This document shows, in pieces, positions 47,582 through 60,494 of a DNA stretch of 64,000 nt; within the stretch, counting starts at the first letter, position 1, and each line of letters opens with the position of its first letter. Made by a program: the position numbers and the translations under genes. Below the pieces are notes generated by a model. That model did no database searches and had not been told where the DNA came from. It saw only the letters and a list, made by a program, of their open reading frames with translations. Source of the DNA: Daedaleopsis sinensis (taxonomy: Eukaryota; Basidiomycota; Agaricomycetes; Polyporales; Polyporaceae); the NCBI GenBank assembly GCA_033807695.1, contig CM066310.1, forward strand, positions 1,922,001-1,986,000. The letters run 5' to 3'.

Positions 47582-49898
47582 CTAGACCTCAATACCTGCA
47601 GACTTGTCTCCGTCGTGGAGACTGTCCTCAGCGTCAACGTCCTGGCTTCTCTCCATCCGCTGACTCTTGACGTCTCCCCGAACATTCTGTCCAGATCTGA
47701 TGCGGACGAGCGCCACGGCTGTTGAACCCTGGACGAGCTGTGAGCGTGTTGCGACATTCGATTCGAAGGGCTGTATCATAGTATGACACGCCTGCGTATA
47801 CATACCTGTGCGGCTCCGAGGATGTCGCCGCGGCCGAGTCCGCGCGCCCTGGAGTCGGTCTCGACGGTCTCGAAGTCGTCGACGAGCACCGTGCCGGTGG
47901 ACAGGCCGTTCAGAGTCTTGCGCGAGTTGAGCCTGTGGGGCGGAACGCGGTGAGCGACGCCTCCGATGCGGATAAGAAAAGAAGGGCAGTGGCTCAGACG
48001 GACATTGCAAGGTACGAGTTCGAGTACACTGCCGCGAGATGGAGATGGTCAGAGCGTTCTGAATCGCGCATCCCCCGGACCATGGCATGGCATGGAGTAG
48101 CTCACGTTTCGTCGCGAAGATGCCCATGCCCGAGTAGACGAGCGAGTGGGGGTAGACTAGGCCCTAGGATGAAGTCAGCGCGCTTGGTGGTGCGCGCGGG
48201 GCACGGTGCGTGGTGCGTGGACGGTACTCACCAGGACGAACTCGACGATAGCAAAAATGCTACAATAACCACTCAGCGGAGCTTCGTCGCGTCTCAGAGG
48301 TGTACGCTACCTGGTGACTAGCCCTATAGTTCCAACGTCAGTTATTTCAGACACGCGATCTGGCAAGGAGAGGTACCGGTGTTGATGGTATAGACAATCA
48401 GAGTGTCGATGATCGAATTTGTGCTGCACTCCCACAGGTGTGAGTGGTGGGTGTGGTGGAAGACGGTATGTCAGTGGGTGCAGACCTTCTTATGCCGGTT
48501 CTCCCTTTGGCCAACACGTATATGAGAGTCGATGTCAGTAAAACATCGTTGATGAACGCCGCGCCGAAGGGCGCCGAGACGAGCCACTGCCAGTGTGTCA
48601 TTAGGTACAGCTTCAATCATATTAAAACCGCGACCATCCGGTATCTCACTCACAGCAAATCTGCGGTTGAACTCTTCGACCGATGCAAGCACAAATCTGT
48701 GCGGAATTTCCTCAGCAGGACGTGGCAAAGTGTATGTGGCATACATACGTCACCACCGTGAGGGCTATGAAGGCGAATGATGTAGTCAGCGTCCGGTGCG
48801 GAAAGACTTAGAGCCTAGATGGCAACCTCACCTATCGCGAAAGCTGTATGAAGAATGAGAACGAAGGTCATTTTGACGGCATAGCATGGGTAACAGGGGA
48901 GAAATATGTAGTACCTAGCTCTACAAGTGCGAGTAGAACCTGATTTGTGACGTGTCAGGCCGGTCGATATACCGTTAGTTCAGGATACTCACCGCTAGTA
49001 CGACTATCGGTATCAGTTTGCGGCCCACTAGACTTATATAAGTATGTCTTGAACCTGCATCATCGGAAATGCTCGGCTCACTATAGTAGATACGGCGTGC
49101 GTAGAAGCTGTGTAGGCCATTCATAGATAGTATCAGACCAGGTCGCTGGAATGCACTAGTACAGCAGTGAATGAACATACCAGTGCGTCAGCATGACCGG
49201 GGTCAGCTGGTACATGCAGCCACTTGAGCATGCACAGTTTGATATCCGCTTTGCTGCGTACTCACCATCATCAAACATATGAACTGTATGATATGGCTGT
49301 GTCAGCGTTTCGATGGATGGTCAAACGGTATCAGAACGAATCACCCTATATGACCTGAAGGTATGTTAATGGTGCTCGTGGATACACATCATACGGTCCT
49401 TGAGCTTACCAGACGTCTTTAGTCAGTGCCGCCAGCTCCGAGCCGTTGGTGACGAGGAAGGTGTAGCTGAGGTTACGTGTCATTGAACCGTCCATAAAGC
49501 TTTCAGACTCGAGGATGAGCTGCAGACCATGTATGCAATAGGAACACAACCCCGAGGGTCTCGGATAGCCTGGTGCGTAGCCTTAAAATGGTGGTAATGT
49601 GGATAGAACAGATGAATGTCATACATAATAAGGGTGACCTGGGCATAATGGTCAGCGATTTAATCCACATAGACAAAGGCGAGACGCACTCCCGACTTGA
49701 TAATTCGTAGGTCGTTGGGGAACATGCGGAAGTAACGGTAGGTCTGATGCATTGCTACTCCGTATAGACTGCGGGAAGGGGGTGAGTCATCCCCTAGCGT
49801 TAGTTGGTGACTAGTACAGGTACCGGGGCTCACATCATGGACAGAGAGGTGCCAATGAACATAGCACCGTAAGTCGTGTCTTTGGTGGCTACGGACAT
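47582..49898 (-). CDS. DUF6534-type multi-spanning membrane protein
   Basis: About a dozen short exons run from ATG 49898 (MSVATKDTTYGAMFIGTSLS) to TAG 47582. Recognisable pieces in order are LYGVAMHQTYRYFRMFPND (exon starting 49768), a part around NLSYTFLVTNGSELAALTKD, FYARRIYYLVGRKLIPIVVL, FVLASVEEFNRRFAWLVSAP, then AAFINDVLLTSTLIYVLAKG, IIDTLIVYTINTG, IFAIVEFVLGLVYPHSLVY, and a tail with LNSRKTLNGL. This order is the signature of a very large Agaricomycete family (DUF6534) of about seven membrane helices, of unknown role. Most joins keep frame with clear splice sites. Two joins (near 49655 and 48330) are unclear and may hide micro-exons or damage. Confidence 0.75.
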
Positions 49899-50523
49899 AC
49901 TGGGGTCGCTTGTGTGAGGCGAGAGAGTGGCCGAGTCTCACAATCTGCAAATGGGGGGTCTTGGCAGGGTCGAATAGCGCTGCTCCCTCTCCGAGCTACT
50001 ACAAATAGCCACTGGGCATGGTGACAAGGCGATTCGGGGTTGGTTCTGCAGCGACGGGGCCACCTCTGACGCAGTTAGCTGATCACGAACAGATGCAACA
50101 GTACCGACGTGATCGCTATCTATATTTGCCCAGGAAGAGTGTCGTCTCACCAGTTACAAGGGTAGCGGTGACCATGTGGTGCATCGGCGGTGTTGTGGCT
50201 CTCTGAGGCGCCACAAAGCCAGCGCTTCGAGTTGTACAAGCTTCGGTGTCAGACTGTGGGCGTCACTTCCGATTCTTCTTCCGCATGTTAATGCACATGT
50301 GCAATCCGGTCGGAGTGTCCAGTGTGTCCAGTGTGGCGGTATCGTGCCGGGCAATGGATTCACTCTCGGTTCGTGGATGGTGAGAGCCCGGATTACACGC
50401 CCTTGCGTAGGAGCAGTGGAGTCCCCGAGGTCCGACTAGAAAAGCGGCCGTGAGGGAAGCCATCCGGCATCCCATGCGCTCCTCAGCCTGGGTCGTGCTA
50501 CTTGCGCTGTTGGCAGTACACAG
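49899..50523. other. Upstream region of the DUF6534 gene
   Basis: No gene recognised between the ATG at 49898 and the first mariner-type element. Confidence 0.4.
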
Positions 50524-50525
50524 TA

Positions 50526-51372
50526 CAGCTGTTTCTGAAATGTTTGTCCTTCGAACTCCGACGCCACAAGCGACTGCAGATTCGACACGAGAAAATCGGG
50601 AAAATCGATTAATTTCTACACCGTCCTATGATACCTCTAGCGGCCTGAAACTTTGCATATGCGTAGCATACGTACTGAGGAACATGTACAGCAAGTTTGA
50701 GGAGGAACGACGTAGAAATGAGTGCACGGTTGGTCGTACATTTTATTCATAAGAGGCGCCTCAGTCTGAGGTGCTTGACCGTCATCCCTTTGATGCCACC
50801 GGTGTGCGCTGCATTCTTCCTAGGCTGTTCAATGTATTACATATTCTAAAACCTCTTCATGAAGAACCTGTGGACCTCCACTCAATGTGATTCGTGGCCT
50901 GAGGATACTATACCGAGTCATCTTGCCACTTGTGGGCCAAAGCTTGCCCCCCCTGCACTCGGACACATCAAGGGCATATGCGAGCTCACAGACTGCCCCT
51001 AGAGCCGAGACAAGCACAGCTGCCCCTTCAAATCATTGGCAGTCTTTCGATTGTGCATATGAGGCTGGAAGGAGGAGGGGAGCGAAGAGGAAGAAAGCAT
51101 TGATCCGGTGGAATCTCGAGCAAATGGACATCATAAAGGCGCCGACACATCTGTCTATGTGTCGCTCACAGCATGGTCATTTCTCCATCAATCTGCTTCA
51201 AACTTGCTGTACATGCTTCTCAGTACGTATGCTACGCATATGCAAAGTTTCAGGCCGCTAGAGGTATCGTAGGACTGTGTAGCAATTAATCGATTTTCCC
51301 GATTTTCTCGTGTCGAATCTGCAGTCGCTTGTGGCGTCGGAGTTCGAAGGACAAACATTTCAGAAACAGCTG
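50526..51372. mobile_element. 847-bp mariner-type inverted-repeat element, copy 1
   Basis: It begins with CAGCTGTTTCTGAAATGT and ends with its inverse, and is flanked by TA on both sides (50524-50525, 51373-51374), as Tc1/mariner elements are. The inverted repeats are about 180 bp long (to about 50705 and from about 51195). No transposase is present, only a central segment. Confidence 0.85.
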
Positions 51373-51485
51373 TAAGGAGGTCCTGCAAGGGTTTGTTGGA
51401 CAGAGGCATGATTGAACGGGGTTTGCATTGATATGATTGAGATGCACATGTACACTGGTAGATCCATTAGCGTTCGAAATTGATA

Positions 51486-52328
51486 CAGCTGTTTCCGAAA
51501 TGTTTGTCCTTCGAACTCCGACGCCACAAGCGACTGCAGATTCGACACGAGAAAATCGGGAAAATCGATTAATTGCTACACAGTCCTACGATACCTCTAG
51601 CGGCCTGAAACTTTGCATATGCGTAGCATACGTACTGAGGAACATGTACAGCAAGTTTGAGGAGGAACGACGTAGAAATGAGTGCACGGTTGGTCGTACA
51701 TTTCATTCATAAGAGGCGCCTCAGTCTGAGGTGCTTGACATCCCTTTGATGCCACCGGTGTGCGCTGCATTCTTCCTAGGCTGTTCAATGTATTACATAT
51801 TCTAAAACCTGTTCATGAAGAACCTGTGGACCTCCACTCAATGTGATTCGTGGCCTGAGGATACTATACCGAGTCATCTTGCCACTTGTGGGCCAAAGCT
51901 TGCCCCCTCTGCACTCGGACACATCAAGGGCATATGCGAGCTCACAGATTGCCCCTAGAGCCGAGACAAGCACGGCTGCCCCTTCAAATCATTGGCAGTC
52001 TTTCGATTGTGCATATGAGGCTGGAAGGAGGAGGGGAGCGAAGAGGAAGAAAGCATTAATCCGGTGGAATCTCGAGCAAATGGACATCATAAAGGCGCCG
52101 ACACATCTGTCTATGTGTCGCTCACAGCATGGTCATTTCTCCATCAATCTGCTTCAAACTTGCTGTACATGCTTCTTAGTACGTATGCTACGCATATGCA
52201 AAGTTTCAGGCCGCTAGAGGTATCGTAGGACTGTGTAGCAATTAATCGATTTTCCCGATTTTTTCGTGTCGAATCTGCAGTCGCTTGTGGCGTCGGAGTT
52301 CGAAGGACAAACATTTCAGAAACAGCTG
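51486..52328. mobile_element. 843-bp mariner-type inverted-repeat element, copy 2
   Basis: This is near-identical to copy 1 (a few substitutions and a short deletion near 51739), in the same orientation, flanked by TA at 51484-51485 and 52329-52330. Only 113 bp separate it from copy 1. Confidence 0.85.
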
Positions 52329-52330
52329 TA

Positions 52331-53572
52331 CTCATCCACCACCGCGACCGTCTCCCGTGATTGACCGCTCTCCGTGCGGTTATTTCGCAGAGCAAGGAGT
52401 CACGGTTCGGAGAAGACCGAACTTAAGAATGTCGGAGTGGCGTCGGGGTTTTAAAGCTTGAGGCAATGCCAGCGGGTGACTGGCAGAGGGTCAAACTGCT
52501 ACTCGCAGTCTCCGAGTCGCACCCTAGGCCTGCTTGCCTTTACAACTCACGCACTGGCTGAAGTCTGATACTGGGATGATAGGTGATAGATTAGCGGGCA
52601 CTGCTGGACTTACGCTCTACCTCTACGGCACATAAATGTCGATTCAATGTCCTTGAACTTCGATGGGTCCTACACCACGCAAAAAGAACGAAGATCTGCC
52701 AGAATAATTGCTCCTCAAGCCATGTGAACGTCCGTCTCGGGAGGATAGGAGGTCTGGCCAGAGTTCACGCGCACGCGTCACTGTGTACGGTCAACATTTG
52801 GGTCTTGTATCGCATATTTTGCATCAACGAAATGTTGAACCACGGTATGATTTCCATGTCACGGTGCGCACACAACGGACATCATCTCCTCCGAAGCCGC
52901 CAACCCCTCTCGCACCTGCTCAACCTCTGTTCTCTATCTGTGTACCTCGACTACGCTCAGACAGGGTGGGCAAGCCTCTTTTTCCTTTAGATCTGCAGCT
53001 CCTCCCCTGTCCGGTCTACATACGATCCGCTCCGCTCCGAGGATATCTGCGACTCCCACCCTTCCATAAATTGTAGAAGATACTTCCTAGCCCTTGTCGT
53101 CTCATCCCACCTAGTGCCTCCCGCCGAGAACTCTGGACATGCTGCTCGACGATGGCGCGAACTTTTCCATCGTGTGCTTCTCAGCGCCGAAGGATCTTTG
53201 GCACTCCTGGTTGTCCTCTCTCTACCTGCGATCAAGAAGTTCCGATGAACTGTCCGCCCGAGTGAGTGGGTCTGCCATACGCTTCCGTGGATGGATTCGG
53301 ACAGGCGTGCTGTTGTATCCACGCGCCCGGGGAAGTTACTAGTACTACGTCATATGTGCTCTGCACTTTTTTTGGCTCACAGATGCGCAGTGGATGCCGT
53401 AAACGCTCTATATGTGACCGCGAGGTTGATGATTCGTGCTTCTTTGGCGGGGAGGCCGGGAAACGCCTTTGGATTCTTTCCGAGCCTCTCACAGCCCCGT
53501 CCAGGTAGCTCGACCGAAAACCGTTACCCACTTCCGCGCAATTGGTTGAACACGCCCAAGCAGTCCTCCGCG
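52331..53572. other. Intergenic region upstream of the NRPS-like gene
   Basis: About 1.2 kb of mixed sequence. Short open frames on both strands overlap and none has a family look. It is presumed promoter of the NRPS-like gene at its right end. Confidence 0.4.
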
Positions 53573-56500
53573 ATGAGCATCCAACACAACATCCCGAATC
53601 TCGGTGACTATCCCGCCTTTGTGTCTGCGCGCTCAGACATTGTAGCTGGAAACACAACTCTCCCTCATCTGTACGAATGGCACGCCGCGCAGAACCCGGA
53701 TTATCCTCTGTTCCTCTTCCACGAAGGTAATGGTGTCCGTGCCTTGACCCATCGCCAAGCGATCAAGGGCATTCGGAGGGCCGCCCACGCCGTGCGCACC
53801 ATCGCAGGAGGCAGAGACAGTCAGGTCATCGGTATTCTTGCGAGCTGCGGTGAGTGTAAACCTCCCCGCTTACCCCAATCCCGTCCACGATCTCATCCTA
53901 GTTCCACGCAGAAACGATCACATACGCACTCACAGTCCTGGGCATCCTCCGCGCCGGCCACGTAGTTTTCCCCATCTCCCCCCGCAACGGTCCAGCGGCG
54001 GTCGCACACTTGCTCCAAAGCACCTCTTGCACGTCTCTCATCGTTTCAGACGATGACTACACCTCCGCTGTTGCACGGGATGCTATCTCTTCACTCGAAG
54101 GAGTCTCGCTTCATCCTATCTTCAAGCTCGGCGATTTGCTCTCTCCCACCGCACACGACGAGGATGTCCTTGCCGCTCTACAACTGCCGGATGTCAATCA
54201 AGATGATCCCGCCGTGATCTTGCACTCCTCTGGTAAGAGTCGAGCCGGATGCTCGTACTTTTGCACTCATTCCCGTCACTAGGCTCGACGAACCATCCCA
54301 AACCGATCCACTGGACTCATAAAGGGTTGATTCGCTGGAGCACTGCCATTTGTAGGCACGAGTCGTCCTGGAGCCTCTAAAAACACTCGCTCAATCGTTA
54401 TCGCTTACAGGGCACGGAGAAGCCAATCTCAAAGGCGCGATCGTTGGAATACAGGCGATCCCTATGTTCCATGCCTTTGGCACTTCGGCACTCCTCATTG
54501 CAGTACGTCCTCGCCTACGTAGCACATTCTCTCTCGCAGACTAAAGACTACACAGGCGAGTACTGGGTGGATTCTTTCCGTCTTTCCTCCGTCCTCCCCT
54601 CCAATTTTCCCGACGCCGGAGAGCGTCTTCGACGGCGCGTTTCGCACTAGAGCGCACTACATGATGACCATCCCTCTCTTCATGGAGGTTAGTCTGTGAA
54701 CATATCCGCGACGTACAATTCCTGAAAGCGTATTCCTTGCTAGCAATGGGCGCGAGATCCAGAGAAAGTCAAGTACATGATCGAAATGAGAGGCTTGGTG
54801 AGCTTACTTCTCCCTGCGGCCCCTTACTATGTACATCATCTGAGTGACGATACCAGGTATTCGGAGGCGCACCCCTGAACAAGGAGGTCGGCGACACCTT
54901 AGCTTCTGCAGGGGTCTCCCTGCTGACCGCGTATGGATGGTAAGTTTGTCTCGTAAGCGGTAGCGTGTAGTATGATGTTAATCAAGACTATCCGTAGCAC
55001 CGAACTGGGCACAATTCCGAACGCTCTCCCTGGTAGGTAGCCCTTCAATCACGCTAGACCGCTGAACACAGATCTAACGTACATACGTACAGTGAATCCG
55101 GGGCTGGACTGGGAGTACTTTTCGATCACAACATGGCTCCCGCATGTCATCGTTGACGCAGGAGATGGATATTCCGAGGTCATCGCTACCGTACGTAGAC
55201 TGTTGCTACGCGCGACATGCGCTCATACGGGCCACGGGCCTCTTCTAGGCTACTCCTAACCATCCGCTCACCGTAGTCAACACCAAAGTGAATGGTGTCG
55301 ATGCTTATGCTACCGGCGACCTGCTGGAGCCGCACCCCACGAAGCCGGGACTATGGAAGGTCTTTGGCCGTCGCGACGACCAAATCATCCTCTCGAACGG
55401 AGAAAAGGTACGTGTTCTTGATTGTTCTCAATTATGCGTCGCTGACTATGTGTCGACCGCCGCTAGACGAACCCGATCCCGCTCGGTACGTGCACATGTA
55501 TGCGATAAGTGAGCTGGGCTCACAGTCACTCCGACCCCTCGTCTCCACCTACAGAGCATATCATCAATGAAGATCCGCATGTCCATGCATGCTTGGTCTT
55601 TGGACAGAGCCGATCCCAGAACGGAGTCTTAATTGATCCTAAGCCTGAGTTCGCTTTCGACTCCGAGGATGAGAAGGCTCTCGAGAACTTCAGGAATCTC
55701 GTGTGGTGAGCACAGGCTTCGTCAGGCATGCGTGCACAGAAGTGCGCTTACTTCTCGTGTCTAGGGCTTCGGTCGAGCGAGCGAATGCTTTCGCCCCGCA
55801 GCACTCTCGTATCTTTAAAGAGGTGGGCCCCATGGGAGGCTATGAGCAGGTATATGTGCTCACGTCTCACGTCTTTGCAGATGATCATAGTGTCCTCCCC
55901 GTCGAAGCTGTTCACGTACAACGCCAAGGGCTACCCCCGCCGTCTAGCAATCATCAAAGAGTACCAAGACGAGATCGCGCAGCTTTATTCTATCGTCGAG
56001 CAGAGCTCCCAGGGCGGCGTCGCTCCGCCATCCAGATGGGACGAGGGCGGGGTGCTCAGCTTCGTACAAGAGCTAGTGTACAGCGTACTTCACCAACGCC
56101 CAGCAGACGACACAGACATCTTCCTCAGCGGCTGCGATAGGTGAGTGTCCGGAGCGCGGGGCCTGTGTCGCACATTTGCTGACGCCTCTGCAGTCTCCAG
56201 GCCACCTGGATACGCAACAGCATCCTGCGCATCCTGCGCGACCATTCGCCGGAGGCTGCAAAGCGCCTGCCAATGAATGTCGTCTTCCAGTACCCCTCCA
56301 TCCGCGCTCTGTCCGACACGGTCCTCCGCTCTATCGCCGACCCCGATGGGTCCAGCGCGCCCGCGGCCGCCACCTCCGTAGAAGACATGATGGGGCTCGC
56401 AGAACACTACACAGCAGACCTCCCACACCGGCCGTCCCAGCTGCGCGCCCGTGACAGCGGAGGGGACGTTGTGCTTATCACAGGGACGACGGGCGGGTTC

Positions 56501-57796
56501 GGCTGCGACGTGCTCGAGCGTCTGCTGCGCGACGAGGCCGTCGCGCGGGTGTACGCGTTCAACCGCCGCGGCTCGGACGCGCCAGAGAGGCAGCGTGCGC
56601 GGTTCCGGGAGCGCGGCCACGACGAGGCGCTCCTCGCGGGGAGCAAGTTCAGGATGGTGGAGGCAGATTTGGATGCCTCCCAGTTCGGCATAGATGTCGG
56701 ACTGCACGATGAGGTGATCTCCCGCCGAGTATATGAGCTGGCGCGCCCACTGACTGCGTGATATAGATCGTCGGCTCTGTTACCTGCGTTATCCACAATG
56801 GTGTGTTGCATGCTCGTGTGCCGGGCCACACCGCACTTGCTCACGGCCGCTTCAGCGTGGCAGGTTAACTTCAACCTTACCCTCTCTTCGTTCGAACCCG
56901 ACTTGAGAAGGCTCCGAAACCTCATTGATCTCTCCCTCCAGTCGCCCGCCTCCGTGCCTCCGAAGGTTATGTTCGTGAGCTCAATCGGCATAGTAGGCCG
57001 TAAGTACCCCTTTCTCATTCTGCGTTCGAAGAACGAATCAATATGGTTGATTGCTCTGGGCTCGTCAGGTTACTCCGCTTCATCGCGCGTCCCAGAGTCT
57101 CCAGTGGACCCGTCGGCCGCGCTCGGATCTGGGTACTCCGAGTCGAAGTGGGTGGCAGAGAGGATTTTGTCCATCGTGTCTGAGCGAGCAGCGATACCGA
57201 CTGTCGCTGTCCGACTGGGTCAGGTGTGCGGAGACCGCCTCGGGCACTGGAACGAGCGCGAATGGTTCCCCTCCATGGTCAAGTCCGCGAAGTTCACGCA
57301 ATGCCTCCCAGAGATGAACGACGTGCGTGCCCCGAACACCAGTGCATCGTGTTATCTCACGCGTCCCCCGCAGGCACCCTCGTTTATCCCCAGCTACCCC
57401 GGCGCGAGCGCGCTCGTCGAGATGCGCAACACCACGAGCCCCATCGTCCACCTCGTGCACCCGCGTCCAGTCGAATGGCACACACTCGTGTCCCCAATCG
57501 CAGAGGAGCTCGGTGTCCCTCTCGTCCCCTACGACGACTGGCTTCAGTCGTTGGAGCGGTGCGCACAGGAGGGTGCTGCAGACGAAGTAGACACGATGCG
57601 CGAGAACCCGGCCTTGCGGTTGCTGGACTTCTTCAGGGCCCGGGGTTCCGGGCGTGCGTCTCAGGGAGCAGAGCGGCTTCAGCTGTCGACGGAGAAGGCG
57701 GAGGAAGCATCGCAGACGCTGTGGGACCTTCCTGTCCTGGGTCCGCGGGATGCCCAACGTTGGATGGAGGCATGGCGTGCATCTGGGTTCTTGTAG
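53573..57796 (+). CDS. NRPS-like carboxylic acid reductase (A-T-R), about 1,000 aa
   Basis: It has about eighteen exons from ATG 53573 to TAG 57794-57796. The adenylation domain shows HSSG/STNHPKPIHWTHKG, FPPSSPPIFPTPESVFDGA, TAYGCTELG, YATGDLLEPHP and GRRDDQIILSNGEKTNPIPL, the last being typical of fungal NRPS-like reductases. The thiolation domain has the phosphopantetheine serine in DIFLSGCDSLQ, created across an intron near 56141-56195. The reductase domain has the NADPH loop LITGTTGGFGCDVLERLL, HNAWQVNFNLTLSSFE and the catalytic YSESK. There is no condensation domain. Such enzymes activate an acid as its adenylate, load it on the carrier and release the aldehyde. Aryl acids are common substrates, but this one cannot be told. 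No damage was seen. A biosynthetic cluster role is possible but not shown. Confidence 0.9.
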
Positions 57797-58730
57797 CGCG
57801 GACGCTCGAATGGCGGCTGTCAACATATCCGAGGTCCTGAGGCCTGAGGCCTGATCGTTGATCAAATGCTTGATGCTCCGGCATTGGTTGCGCACAAATG
57901 AGATAAGTACTCGAAGTTCTTGCAATACAATATGCGGTCTGCCATATAAGATGTCGGGAACACTTGAGGTTCTACGTCGACAATTCGGCCCGGCTTACCG
58001 GTTGAACTCTGTCCAAGATAGCTCGAGCGACCTGTAAGGCTGCGTGTACATCGATTGACGCAACCCAGACCGCATGACAGATGAGCTCTATATCGAGAGA
58101 CGAACACTACACACACACGGGCTCCTTCTTCTGCAACCACCACCACGGTCGGTTTCCCACGGTCACTGGCGATTGGAGCAGCCATACCGGGGTCGCTACA
58201 CACACATATGCCCTTGGAATCGCATTATATATGCTGCCACATCGATAACACAACTTTCGGATGAGAAAACGACACTGGAGTGAAGGCACGACGACTCGAG
58301 CCGTTGGACGAGGCGGAGATAAGTTTTCCATGGGGCTTAGCCCACCGTGTGGTCACCATCTCATGGTGGTGAACACTAATGCACACTGCGTGCCGTGAAG
58401 AGCCCTAGCTCCACCCTGATGACCGGTAGTGAACCCTATGTTACGCAGCACACTTTGTGTGTATCGGACCTCTGTCATCCGCCCTCGGGCGTGGCCACTT
58501 TGTGGTAACAAGTGCGCTCTCGAGCCGCGATAGCCCTCTGAAGCTACTACAACACACCCTGTAACCTGGCGGATTATTTTACGGAACTGTCACGCTGGGC
58601 ACTAACGTGATCACACTGCTGCCCGTCCTCGACTATGGCTCTTGGCCTGAAGCCCACCAACATTGGTTCGTTTTCAGGCACCAACCTCCCGGACCGTACG
58701 TGGCGGCCGAAGTCCTGAAGCAAGCGCTAC
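57797..58730. other. Intergenic region after the NRPS-like gene
   Basis: No gene recognised in this stretch. Confidence 0.4.
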
Positions 58731-58779
58731 AGAATGAATCACATGACCCACTCCGCGACGCGACTGCCGCCACGTGACA

Positions 58780-59770
58780 ACGTCCCCAAGAAGGAGAGTA
58801 GGCTCCTGCCCTTGCTACCCTCCCCTCCCCGCCGTTGCAGCGCTGGGACTAGGATAAGATGCAAGGACCGCTCAGCGCCCTGTAGTGAACGCGTGGACCT
58901 CGCCTACCGTCGCGCGCAGGAGCGAACAGTGCCCGTGCCCTAGCCCTCGAGCCGCTCCTAGCGAAACGACTCCAGAAAGATGCTGGCCCACCCTGATGTC
59001 CTCCCGCCCGACTATGCTACAAAAACTCTGAGCCCCCGATCCGTCCCTACACCCGTTATCACCCGAAGATCACCTCGGCGTTACCTGCTGCAGTAGACCC
59101 TGTAAACCGGTCACTCCATTTAACGTGATAGCCTTCGCAGTTCCTACATCCGTTTCTACCCGCTGATGTGCCCCCTAGCGGTGCCAGCTCCGATTTTCGC
59201 ACCATTGTCGATACCGACAATGTCTACAACATACCCACTACAGAGCTTCAGCCTTTGCCATACTACCTGGTCCGCGCGAGCGTACACCCTTCGACATGCA
59301 GAGACCGTAGCAGGCGAGCAAGCACCCTTCCGACGCCTTCGACCCGCCCGTGATGGAGCCTGGATGTCCTCTTCCCGCCTCAGCCATAGAGGACCCTAGC
59401 TGCCCCTCCATTACAGGTTCGTGCCATGCATGAGGACAACACACCAGCCATTCCCTTCCTCCAACGCGCAGAGGCGGTAGTAGACAAGTGCACCTTTCAT
59501 TGGAGACCGCCCCTTCCGCAGATGCATGCAGTAGCTTCTCCGAGCCCCATTTCCTTCGACATCTCCCACCAGTAGCCTAGAGGCTGGATGCTTCGGCCTG
59601 GACGACTACATCAACACACGCTGGATGAGTGATCAGCCTACACCGATGTGCGATGGATTACGGTACAGCGAGGCTAGGCGCTCCTACGAGGATGACTACG
59701 TGGATGTACAAGGGACATATAGCCAGGCTCAGTGCTGCTACATCTACGTGCGTGTCATGCTGTTGTCTCT
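58780..59770 (+). pseudogene. Decayed coding sequence, unidentified
   Basis: Protein-like stretches follow each other in shifting frames: VDLAYRRAQERTVPV (about 58900), MLAHPDVLPPDYATKTL (about 58980), FRTIVDTDNVYNIPTTELQP (about 59195), AIPFLQRAEAVVDKCTFHW (about 59450), then FGLDDYINTRWMSDQPTP and YEDDYVDVQGTYSQAQ (59600-59740). Stops and frame changes between them are not at good splice sites, so a broken gene or old element is more likely than an intact one. No family recognised. Confidence 0.35.
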
Positions 59771-59829
59771 TTCTCTTTACGTGCACGATGTCTACGTACG
59801 TACCGTGTTGTAGGCACAGCGCTTACTTA

Positions 59830-60494
59830 GTGTATATTTTCCATGTATTTAGGATATTTAGTTAGATAGCTCCCATACTTACCGCTCGCTCGAGCACCAT
59901 TCCTCTTCCTTAGCTTACCGTAGTACCATCACCTTCCCTGCCATCTGGCGACCCTTCCTCTTCGTGTGGAGCGGCTCGGACCCTCCCTTCTCTGGCTCTG
60001 TGACCCAGCACCCTTCTTCCTCCTTCTCTGCAATCGAGCGATCTTTCCCCCTTCTTCCCTGCGACCCCGTAGCCTTCTGACTCCCTTCGACGACGACATA
60101 CGGTAGTGACGTGTCCCCACTACGGCGAGCCGACGATGCAGGCGATCCCCCATCCCCCATATCCATACGGAGGCAGGCCTTCTACGAGACGGACAAGACG
60201 ATCCCATTGTTAGGCTGGATGTTGGTACGATCTCCTTCGTGCTCTGCTCGCTGTGTTCGAGTTCTGTCTTCCTCCTATGCTTGACGTGCGCGTCTCGACA
60301 TCGTTGTTCGTTCCAGCTGCTCGGGAACCAGAGGTCCACCTCGCACCCTTCGGAGAGTCTGCCCGGTGTTGTATCTGCTGGGTTTTCCTAGTAGATCGCC
60401 GGTGCCCTCCCATCACCGCTACCCGATTTCTACCGCGCCCTAGACCCTTGTAGTATTTTATGCAAGACTTTACTCTCCTACAGGCCGCACTGCG
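59830..60494. other. Region without a supported gene
   Basis: It is pyrimidine-rich on the plus strand (about 59880-60070) with no convincing frame. Confidence 0.35.

Noticed and set aside
50450..50752. 100-codon frame with TAVSEMFVLRTPTPQ
   Set aside because: It lies within the inverted repeat of the mariner-type element and appears in four orientations; it is transposon DNA, not a gene.
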